Source of the DNA: Cyanobium sp.
Lineage (GTDB): Bacteria > Cyanobacteriota > Cyanobacteriia > PCC-6307 > Cyanobiaceae
Assembly (NCBI GenBank): GCA_014191755.1
Contig: BJHE01000003.1
Span: 1 to 49,297, forward strand
Reading direction: 5' to 3'
DNA: 49,297 nt
The notes under the pieces were generated by a model. That model was not told where the DNA came from and ran no database searches. It was given only the letters and a program-made list of their open reading frames with translations. This document shows, piece by piece, positions 24,796 to 32,355 of this stretch; within the stretch, counting starts at the first letter, position 1, and every line of letters begins with the position of its first letter. The position numbers and the translations under genes were made by a program.

Positions 24796-26868
24796 TTAGG
24801 CAGGGGGGAAGGCAGATGTTCGCGCTGTTGTGGCTGAGATCTTAATCGTGAGAGTTAGATTCTCTTCCAGTAGGCTGAGATGGGGGCTGTAATAGGGATC
24901 GGCTTGTAAGACGACGCCCCAGCGATTGACCATAGCCTGCCGTTCTCTGTACCATTCTTCATTCGCATCCGATGAAGTGGGCGCGCCACGGCTTTTGGAT
25001 TCGTGGTGGATCAACACCGCATCCGGACAAAATAAATTGCGATAGCCCGCCTTTGCTAGACGCAGGCAAAAATCAACATCATTATAGTTTACTGCGAAAT
25101 TTATGGCGTCAAAGCCGCCGACTTCTTCGAACAGAGTTTTGCGTACCACCAGCGTTGCCGCTGTCACGGCGCTCAGGTTATGGGCCAAATTGAGCCTTAA
25201 TTGATAGCCTTCGTCTTCCGCGGCCAGATATTTGTGGGCGTGGCCGGCAATGCCGCCAATGCCCAGCAAGACTCCCGCATGTTGAATGGTGCCATCGGGG
25301 AACAGCAGCTTCGCCCCAACCGCACCAATCTCCGGGCGAAGGGCTTGTGCCGCCATGGTGGCCAGCCAACCGGGATGGGTGGCCTCCACATCGTTGTTCA
25401 TCAGCGCAACCAACTCACCACGGGCAAGCGCCACGGCTTCATTGTTAAGGGCGGCATAGTTAAACTTCCCCGGACGCCGCAGCACACGCACATTCTCCTG
25501 TTGCTCCAGATTGGCGAGATAGTGCAGCGTTTCAGGTTCGCTACTGCCGTTATCAATCACAATCAGCTCCGTCGGCGGATTGCCCTGGCCATGTTCCGCC
25601 AACGACGTGAGGCAACAGCGCAGCAGATCACCGCGGTCCCGCGTGGCAATGATCACACTCACCAGGGGCGGCGGATCCGGCAGGGGCCAATGAATCAGAT
25701 GGCCGCCCGTTCGATGATGGGAAACCTGAGTATTCTGTCCGTGACGGGCAAGAAATTGTTGCAGGCTCTTGGCTGTGTGGCTCGATGAGCGAGGCTCTCC
25801 CGGTTGATCAAGGCGGTGATAAAAAACTTCGGGCAGGTGGAGGATTTGGTCGTTCTCACAAAGGGCCGTTGCCTCGAGCGCGATGTTATAGAGCTCAGGC
25901 GATTCTCCTTCGGAATTCAGAGCCTCACAGGCCCTGATGCAGAGATCGGCGCGGATCAGCCAACAGTGGGAATAGTGGGGGTCGCTGTAGAATAGATCCG
26001 GATTCCAGGCCGGTTTGAACTGGGGTGAGTGTCGTCTTCCCCTTGGGCTGATCTTGTCCTCATCCGCATACAAGACGCCAGCATCGGGGTGGGCTTGAAT
26101 CACGGCACTGCAGCGAGCTAGTGCTTGAGGAGCCAGTTGATCGCCTGCTTGCAGAAACACTATCCAGGTATGTTTATCTTCATCGAGCAGCTGTTGCTCA
26201 GGGGGCAGGATCTGAAATGCTCCGCCAATTTGCTTGCTGACACTATCGATCGTACGTTGACATTGTTGTTCATTTTCCCGTTGCCCCCAGAGCCAGATGG
26301 CGAAGTTCACTGAAACAAGATTGGCAGCAGCATCTGTTGACGTGAACTGGTTCTGTAGAGGCTGTTCTTCCAGTGCTGGCACTTCGACCCGTTCTATCCA
26401 TTCGTCATATCCCACCAGCGCAAAGTTCTGGCGCGACAGGAGCCGGTTGTAATCTCGCCATCGCTGTGCAAATGACCGTTCCTTCAGGGATTCTTTCCGG
26501 TAGGCGGGGTGAAGCCTCAGCAACTTGGCCGCCATTAACCTTCGCACTCGCCACCAGGGCTGGGGCACCAGTCTTAATACCGCAATCTGCGGATCATCAT
26601 TGAGGCCCAGAATTTCAAAGCGTGTCGCCTGTGAACGCTGGCCAATGTGCACCAACCGGCGGCGGCGTTTGCCGCTCACAAGGATCCTCCCCTGTTGGCC
26701 GTTGATCAGGCCGTAACTGCGCAACGTCTCGCTCTGGAGGTGCACCGTCAGCAGATACCAGCCGGGCCGAGCTGGAACGCGAAGCGTCAGGGTTGGCCGT
26801 TGGCAACCCACGTCCCAGTTCCAGTCTTCCCGAAGCCGCAAGCCAGTCCAGCGTTTGAGCAGATTCAC
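24796..26868 (-). CDS. family 2 glycosyltransferase with one intact and one degenerate domain
   Basis: 690 residues, homologous to the enzyme at 13655-15949. The C-terminal GT2 domain is complete: VSVIIATRDR, LIVIDNGS, ALMNNDVEA, GAVGAKLLFPDG, VNYNDVDFCLRL and LIHHESKSRG. The earlier domain (about 190-370) keeps GVLYADEDKISPRGRRHSPQ and FKPAWNPDLFY. It lacks the usual VSIVVP...VDDAS nucleotide-binding strand, and its DXD site reads FLQAGDQLAP instead of FLDHDDALAP, so it is probably non-catalytic. Its start overlaps the kpsE stop (ATGA), tying it to capsule export. Confidence 0.87.
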   Translation of the reverse strand: MNLLKRWTGLRLREDWNWDVGCQRPTLTLRVPARPGWYLLTVHLQSETLRSYGLINGQQGRILVSGKRRRRLVHIGQRSQATRFEILGLNDDPQIAVLRLVPQPWWRVRRLMAAKLLRLHPAYRKESLKERSFAQRWRDYNRLLSRQNFALVGYDEWIERVEVPALEEQPLQNQFTSTDAAANLVSVNFAIWLWGQRENEQQCQRTIDSVSKQIGGAFQILPPEQQLLDEDKHTWIVFLQAGDQLAPQALARCSAVIQAHPDAGVLYADEDKISPRGRRHSPQFKPAWNPDLFYSDPHYSHCWLIRADLCIRACEALNSEGESPELYNIALEATALCENDQILHLPEVFYHRLDQPGEPRSSSHTAKSLQQFLARHGQNTQVSHHRTGGHLIHWPLPDPPPLVSVIIATRDRGDLLRCCLTSLAEHGQGNPPTELIVIDNGSSEPETLHYLANLEQQENVRVLRRPGKFNYAALNNEAVALARGELVALMNNDVEATHPGWLATMAAQALRPEIGAVGAKLLFPDGTIQHAGVLLGIGGIAGHAHKYLAAEDEGYQLRLNLAHNLSAVTAATLVVRKTLFEEVGGFDAINFAVNYNDVDFCLRLAKAGYRNLFCPDAVLIHHESKSRGAPTSSDANEEWYRERQAMVNRWGVVLQADPYYSPHLSLLEENLTLTIKISATTARTSAFPPA

Positions 26869-28097
26869 TGGCGATGGCTTGCCTGCATGCCGAAGATGAA
26901 TTTGGTCAAGCTAAAGCCAACCGCGCAGCTGGCCAACACGGTGAAAAATCCCTTACTTCGCCAGTCATTTTGGGGGTCTTCCGGGAGTTGCGGTGCCGAA
27001 AGCAGGGCCATGAATTTCTGTTGGCGCTTGCTCTCAATCCGAGCCTTCTCAACGGAGGTAAGGGCAAGTTTATAGGAATCGGTGGCAAAGTTCACTTCCG
27101 ATTCCAATTTGAGCATATCTGCTGCTTTGCGGTTTAGATCGCGGCCCTTGCTTGAAACCAAGGAGCGGCGTTCTTTTTGAATTTGTTGCTCTAGTTCCCG
27201 AACCTGGTCGGCAACGACCGCCACTTCCGGCTCGGTAGGATCCTTGAATTGTCGCTTCAAGGTGGCTAATTCCACCCGCAATTCCACCAGCTTTTCCTGG
27301 AGTTTGCTGATCGTTTGGCCGGCGAGTTCGGCTTCGCCTTTGGGGTCGATCACCGTGTTGGAATCTTGATAAGCCAATAGTCTATTCTTGGCTTGATTGA
27401 GATTGCCGCGCGCCCGGCCCAGTTCTGATTCGGCAAAGCCCAGTTGCTTTTGGCTGATGTCCTGATTGAGGCGATTCACAAATTGTTCGCTCTTGGCCAG
27501 CATGAAGCGATTCAAATTCAATGAGGCTTTCGGATCGAGGCCAATCGTGCGCAGCACAATCGCACCTGAAATCTCATCAAGGTTCACCGACACCTGCTTT
27601 TTGAAATAGTTCAGTCGTTTCTCTTTCGATAAGCCAGGCTTCATGCCGGCAAACCGATCGAGCCCCTTCTGGGCGTAGGCCTGATCAAGATCGTAGGTGC
27701 GGTCAAGATCGGCTAACACCTGCGGCGATTGCAAATAGGTTTTCAGGAAGCGTGCATCTTCCAGCGAGAGCTGATTGCCCCTGCCCAGCAGCGAGGCCAA
27801 GCCAGCACCAGCAACGTTGGTGTCGCTCTCCTCCGCTTTGCGGATCACAAAATCGGATCGGGTCACATAGCGATCACGGGCAATCGCATAGAAATAAATG
27901 CCGGATAACGCGATCGGAATCAGCAGCAGCTGGCTGACAGAAAGCTGAGGCAAGGGCGAAGAGCGGAGCCGCGGCGGTTTGATCGGCACAACCTTCGAAT
28001 CCGTTAGGAGGTCTTCCTCACCCTCAACAATCTGTTCTTGCTGATCTTTCTTCAGCAAAAAGCGATTCAGCGGATTAAAGTTATCAACATCAATCAT
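26865..28097 (-). CDS. kpsE: capsule polysaccharide export inner-membrane protein (KpsE-like, PCP-3)
   Basis: 410 residues with the polysaccharide co-polymerase layout. A cytoplasmic N-terminal segment of about 50 residues is followed by a membrane helix (LSVSQLLLIPIALSGIYFYA), the conserved YVTRSDFVIRKA strand, a long periplasmic coiled-coil region rich in Gln/Lys/Glu, and a C-terminal membrane helix (FFTVLASCAVGFSLTKFIF). In group-2 systems KpsE links the KpsMT transporter to the outer-membrane exporter. It sits 17 bases after kpsT and overlaps the following glycosyltransferase start. Confidence 0.85.
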   Translation of the reverse strand: MIDVDNFNPLNRFLLKKDQQEQIVEGEEDLLTDSKVVPIKPPRLRSSPLPQLSVSQLLLIPIALSGIYFYAIARDRYVTRSDFVIRKAEESDTNVAGAGLASLLGRGNQLSLEDARFLKTYLQSPQVLADLDRTYDLDQAYAQKGLDRFAGMKPGLSKEKRLNYFKKQVSVNLDEISGAIVLRTIGLDPKASLNLNRFMLAKSEQFVNRLNQDISQKQLGFAESELGRARGNLNQAKNRLLAYQDSNTVIDPKGEAELAGQTISKLQEKLVELRVELATLKRQFKDPTEPEVAVVADQVRELEQQIQKERRSLVSSKGRDLNRKAADMLKLESEVNFATDSYKLALTSVEKARIESKRQQKFMALLSAPQLPEDPQNDWRSKGFFTVLASCAVGFSLTKFIFGMQASHRQ

Positions 28098-28114
28098 TGG
28101 TTCTCCCTCGAGGA

Positions 28115-28804
28115 TTACTCCTCGATCCCCCGCTGCGGGGGTGTGGCCAGCAGCCGCTCGGTGTGTAGGGCAACGGCTTCATCGAGGTCGCTGAATTCCT
28201 CTATTTTACCACCATCTAGGATAAAGGCCCTGTCGCAATGCAGTTTCAGGCCCCAGAGGTTGTGATCCACCATCAAAAAGTCGGCAACTTTCTTGCGTTC
28301 CATCAGCAGGCGTTTGCTCTTGTCGCGAAAGCGTTGATCGCCGGCGGCGGTTACCTCGTCAATCAGGTACACATCAAAGTCGAAGGCCATCGATAGGCCA
28401 AAGGTGACCCTGGAGCGCATGCCGCTGGAATAGGTTTTAAACGGGCGGTCAAAATACACACCGAGCTCGGCGAATTCTTCGACATATCGCACTTTCTCTG
28501 GAACCTTTCTTTTTTCACTATAGATGCGGCTCACAAAGGTTACGTTTTCGCGGCCGGTCAGACTCCCTTGGAATCCGCCCACCAATCCCACGGGCCAGGA
28601 AATGGTGCTATCGGTGTGGATCGTCCCACTGTCGGGTAGATCGATTCCGCCGAGGATGCGCAGCAGCGTGCTTTTGCCAGCTCCATTGGCGCCGAGGATG
28701 GCGATCGATTCGCCGGTGCTGATTTTAAAGTTTAAATTCCTAAAAACGGTTGTTTTTTTACCTTGATAGGTAAAGCTTTTGGTCAGGTTGCTAACCTCAA
28801 TCAT
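28115..28804 (-). CDS. kpsT: capsule polysaccharide ABC transporter ATP-binding protein
   Basis: 229 residues. Walker A GANGAGKST at residues 38-46, signature YSSGMRSRVTFG, Walker B FDVYLIDEVTAAGD, and the switch-region MVDHNLWGL. The short form without a C-terminal carbohydrate-binding domain is typical of KpsT of group-2 capsules, unlike Wzt of O-antigen export. It lies 19 bases after kpsM, its membrane partner. Confidence 0.92.
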   Translation of the reverse strand: MIEVSNLTKSFTYQGKKTTVFRNLNFKISTGESIAILGANGAGKSTLLRILGGIDLPDSGTIHTDSTISWPVGLVGGFQGSLTGRENVTFVSRIYSEKRKVPEKVRYVEEFAELGVYFDRPFKTYSSGMRSRVTFGLSMAFDFDVYLIDEVTAAGDQRFRDKSKRLLMERKKVADFLMVDHNLWGLKLHCDRAFILDGGKIEEFSDLDEAVALHTERLLATPPQRGIEE

Positions 28805-28823
28805 TGCGGGTCACTCCTGGGGG

Positions 28824-29675
28824 TCATAGGGTCAGAAGTTTGCGTTCGTTGTTATAGTAGATCCAGAGCGATAGGGTCAGTAAGGCAATTGCCCAGATGA
28901 TGGCGTAGTCAAGGTTTGCGTCGGGCGTAAAGTAATCATCGCTCATCGACTTGCGGTTTAATTCGATGATATGCATCAGTGGATTCCAAACGAAAAAAGC
29001 CCTCGTCCAGGGTGGGAAAATCCAATACCGGAAGGGCACGCCAGAGAGAAACCAAAGGATGCGTGGGACCCAAAAAGCTCCTTGCTTGAATGCCGGCATC
29101 AGGTGGGAGACCGTCATGAAGATCAGGCCGGTCGAGAAGCCGATGCAGGCGGCCAGGAGAATGGTGAAAAAGAACAGCCCCAGGTTGCTCATGTGAACTT
29201 GGTCGAGCACGATCCAGGTGCCCACGCAGATCACAAGCAAGCAGCAGGTATAGAGTCCTGTCTCGCTGATCGTACGGGCGATCACCGTGTCAATCGGCTT
29301 GACAGGCTTGTAGAACAGCAGCGCTTCATTGGCTTCCATCGCCGTAATGCTTCTGTTGACGATTTGACTGAAAATCGTGAACAGTATAATACCGGAACCA
29401 AGAAAGAGAACGACGTTCAGGCTGCCCCCTCGATGGGCATTAATGGCCGTCAAGAAGATCACCCAAATGGCTACCAATCCGAGCGGTTGTACCAGGACGC
29501 CTAGAAAGCCACCCTTCACATCGCTGACGCGGGTGCGTAATTCGCGATACACCAGCGCATCCACCACTCGCCATTGCACCTGCCAGCCGCTCAGGCGCCG
29601 CAAACCATCAGCGTCGCGGGCCTGGCGTCCGCTGGCCACCTCGGTTGGATCAGCGGAGTTGGCCGAGGGATCCAA
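28824..29675 (-). CDS. kpsM: capsule polysaccharide ABC transporter permease
   Basis: 283 residues of the ABC-2 permease family. An amphipathic N-terminus with LVYRELRTRVSDVKGGFLGV (coupling region) is followed by six predicted membrane helices. Conserved family segments include EANEALLFYKPVKPIDT and WNPLMHIIELNRKSM. It begins 21 bases after the DUF1997 gene and precedes kpsT and kpsE, the canonical exporter set. Confidence 0.9.
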   Translation of the reverse strand: MDPSANSADPTEVASGRQARDADGLRRLSGWQVQWRVVDALVYRELRTRVSDVKGGFLGVLVQPLGLVAIWVIFLTAINAHRGGSLNVVLFLGSGIILFTIFSQIVNRSITAMEANEALLFYKPVKPIDTVIARTISETGLYTCCLLVICVGTWIVLDQVHMSNLGLFFFTILLAACIGFSTGLIFMTVSHLMPAFKQGAFWVPRILWFLSGVPFRYWIFPPWTRAFFVWNPLMHIIELNRKSMSDDYFTPDANLDYAIIWAIALLTLSLWIYYNNERKLLTL

Positions 29676-29696
29676 ACGCCAACCTTAGAAAACTGC

Positions 29697-30215
29697 TCAG
29701 AATTTACCTCCAGCCAGCCAGGCCCCAAGGTCGTTGCGCATTCCCCGCTCCACCCGCCGCTCAACCCGATCCAGCACCGCCTCCAGGGCCAGGGTTCCCA
29801 CCTTTCGGCCGATGGAGTTGCCGATCAGCCGTGAGTGGAGCCCCACTTCCGCCCAGCCGCCCAGGCCCCTCTCCTCTGCTCCCAGCACAGCCTCCAGGGT
29901 GAAGCCAATCGAGTCCATCCCGAAACCAAGCCCCACCAACCGGCAACTGGTGCTGCGCACCTCCAACTGCTCGCCCTCCCACTCGCCCCGCAGGGTGAGG
30001 GTGGGCACCACCTGCCACTGCAACACCTGATGGGGGTTAGAGCGATAGGTGAACTCCCCGGGAGCAATGGGTGTGAGTCGCTCCCTGGCCAGCAGGGCCG
30101 TTAACGGCCGGTCCACCAGGGCCAGATAGGCCAGCAGCCGCTCCCGGGAGGCTCCTGGAGCGGTGATCGGCTGGCTCAGCTCGCGGCGGCGCAGCAGTGC
30201 GGGCGGCTCGGCCAT
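29697..30215 (-). CDS. DUF1997 family protein
   Basis: 172 residues, resembling DUF1997, a family found mainly in oxygenic phototrophs and of unknown function. The characteristic core is FTYRSNPHQVLQWQVVPTL followed by WEGEQLEVRSTSCRLVGLG. Its ATG lies inside the upstream end of the divergent kpsC frame, and its stop is 21 bases before kpsM. It could therefore be the first gene of the exporter operon, or a conserved neighbour that merely marks the boundary. Confidence 0.7.
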   Translation of the reverse strand: MAEPPALLRRRELSQPITAPGASRERLLAYLALVDRPLTALLARERLTPIAPGEFTYRSNPHQVLQWQVVPTLTLRGEWEGEQLEVRSTSCRLVGLGFGMDSIGFTLEAVLGAEERGLGGWAEVGLHSRLIGNSIGRKVGTLALEAVLDRVERRVERGMRNDLGAWLAGGKF

Positions 30216-32326
30216 GGCCCGGCGATGCGGTGGCTGTGCTCGACTATGGCCGGTTGGTCACTGCTTCGGTCGTGAACGCACGCCCGTCCACCGCTGTGGT
30301 GTTGGGCATCCCGTCTCGGGCCCTGGCCCGGATCCCCACCCTCGGGCCCCTGCTGGCGCCGGCCAGCTTGGTGGTGGGAGCCCCGGCCTGCCGCCGCGCC
30401 CCCCTCACCGCCCTGCTGGCCTGGGGCCGCAAGCCCTCCGGTAAGACGGCGGAGGCGATCGCCCGGGAGCGGGGCCTGCCCGTGTGGCGCTGTGAGGATG
30501 GCTTTCTGCGCTCCCTCGGCCTGGGCCCGGACGGGCCGCCTTGGTCGCTGCTGATCGACGATCTGGGCATCTACTACGACGCCCACGCCCCTAGCCGGCT
30601 GGAAGCGCTGATCAGCCAATCCCTTTCCGCCGAGGAGGGCCAGCGGGCCGCTGCCCTTCGGGCGCTTTGGCGGGCCGAACGGGTGAGCAAGTACAACGGC
30701 TCCCGCGAAACCCTCCCTCCCAGCGAACCCTTTGTGCTGGTCGTGGACCAGACCATGGGCGATCTCTCGCTTCGCTACGGCATGGCCGAGGGGGCGAGTT
30801 TTCAGCGCATGATCCGGGCCGCTCTCGATAACCATCCTCACTGCAGCGTGCTGCTCAAGATCCACCCCGATGTGGCGGCGGGTCGCAAGCGCGGCTATCT
30901 GGCTGAGGCCCCATTGAGCCATCCGCGGCTGCGGATCTGCGCCGATGGGGGCCATCCCACCGCCCTGCTGGAGTGGGCGGAGGCCGTGTATGTGGTCTGC
31001 TCCCAGTTGGGCTTTGAGGCCCTGCTCTGGGGGCGCCCCGTGCACTGCTTCGGCATGCCCTTCTACGCCGGCTGGGGGCTCACCCACGATGCGCTCACGC
31101 CACCGCCTAGGCGCCAACCCCACCGCCCCACGATCGATCAGCTCGTTCATGCGGCCCTCATTGCTTATCCCCGCTACATCGATCCCCACCGCGGCCAGCC
31201 CTGTGGGCCCGAAACCCTCATCCGTGCGATCGGACTGCAGCGAAGACGGCAGCAGGAGCTGCCCGCCGAGATCGAAGCGTTTGGCTTCAAGCCCTGGAAG
31301 CAGCCGATTCTGCGCCGCTTTCTGCGGGGTTCTCAGCTGCGTTTTCGCCGGCGCAACGCCCTATCAGATGGTGCGTCTTCAGCCCTGGCGATCTGGGGCC
31401 AGGATCCGGGGCGTGGCGTTGCTCTCCGGCTGCGCCACCAGCCTGGGGCGACCCTGCTGCGCATCGAGGATGGCTTCCTGCGTTCGGTGGGGCTCGGCGC
31501 GAATCTGATCGCCCCGATCTCCTGGGTGATCGATCGCAGCGGCATCTATTACGACGCCAGCGCCCCATCCGATCTCGAAACGCTGCTGCGAAGCCATCAC
31601 TTCGATGAGGCGGAGCGGGGCCGGGGTGCGGCCCTGAGGCAGCAGCTGGTTGCGGCAGCGCTCACCAAGTACAACCTCCAGGCTCCCCCCTGGCACCGCC
31701 CCGCCGGCCGTGGCCGCGTGGTGCTGGTGCCCGGCCAGGTTGAGAGCGATGCCTCCATCCTTCATGGCGCCCCCGACCTGGATACCAACCTGGCGCTGCT
31801 TCAAGCGGTTCGTGCTGCCGAGCCCGAGGCCTGGATCGTCTACAAGCCCCATCCCGATGTGGTGGCCGGCCTGCGGCGGGAAGGGTCGCCGCAGGCCGAT
31901 CTGCAGCATTGGTGCGATGCCCTGCTCACCGAGGGCTGCATGGATCAGCTGCTCCAGGAGGTGGACGCGGTGCATCTGCTCACTTCCCTGGCCGGCTTCG
32001 AGGCCCTGCTGCGGGGGGTGGAGGTACACACCTGGGGGCTTCCCTTCTTTGCCGGCTGGGGCCTCAGCCACGATCGCCTGACCTGCCCGCGGCGGGGGCG
32101 GCAACTTCAGCTCGACGAGCTCGTGTACGCGGCTCTTGTGGTTTATCCCCGTTACGTGAGTCGCCGCAGCGGGCTCTTCATCGAGCCGGAGCAGGCGATT
32201 GAAGAGCTGCTCGAATGGTCTCAGGAGCCTCCCCGAGCGCCGAACTGGTGGCGCAGGGTTTTTCGCCACTGGGGACGATGGAGAGAGCGTATCGCTCCTA
32301 ACACTTCACGCTCTGCACGGCTGTAG
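30197..32326 (+). CDS. kpsC: capsule beta-Kdo transferase KpsC (dual domain)
   Basis: KpsC extends the poly-beta-Kdo linker on which group-2 capsules are built. Two homologous halves are plain. The first has RCEDGFLRSLGLGPDGPPW and IYYDAHAPSRLE near residue 100, then LLKIHPDV and LPFYAGWGL-like MPFYAGWGLTHD. The second has RIEDGFLRSVGLGANLIAP and IYYDASAPSDLE near residue 424, then YKPHPDVVAG and LPFFAGWGLSHD. This is the tandem retaining-transferase architecture known for KpsC. The frame opens at a GTG at 30197, overlapping the divergent DUF1997 gene. GTGs at 30272, 30296 or 30299 fit the usual start (before VLGIPSRAL) better. Confidence 0.92.
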   Translation: MRAARPWPGDAVAVLDYGRLVTASVVNARPSTAVVLGIPSRALARIPTLGPLLAPASLVVGAPACRRAPLTALLAWGRKPSGKTAEAIARERGLPVWRCEDGFLRSLGLGPDGPPWSLLIDDLGIYYDAHAPSRLEALISQSLSAEEGQRAAALRALWRAERVSKYNGSRETLPPSEPFVLVVDQTMGDLSLRYGMAEGASFQRMIRAALDNHPHCSVLLKIHPDVAAGRKRGYLAEAPLSHPRLRICADGGHPTALLEWAEAVYVVCSQLGFEALLWGRPVHCFGMPFYAGWGLTHDALTPPPRRQPHRPTIDQLVHAALIAYPRYIDPHRGQPCGPETLIRAIGLQRRRQQELPAEIEAFGFKPWKQPILRRFLRGSQLRFRRRNALSDGASSALAIWGQDPGRGVALRLRHQPGATLLRIEDGFLRSVGLGANLIAPISWVIDRSGIYYDASAPSDLETLLRSHHFDEAERGRGAALRQQLVAAALTKYNLQAPPWHRPAGRGRVVLVPGQVESDASILHGAPDLDTNLALLQAVRAAEPEAWIVYKPHPDVVAGLRREGSPQADLQHWCDALLTEGCMDQLLQEVDAVHLLTSLAGFEALLRGVEVHTWGLPFFAGWGLSHDRLTCPRRGRQLQLDELVYAALVVYPRYVSRRSGLFIEPEQAIEELLEWSQEPPRAPNWWRRVFRHWGRWRERIAPNTSRSARL

Positions 32327-32355
32327 GTTGTCATCCCCTGTGGTGGGAAATCCTC

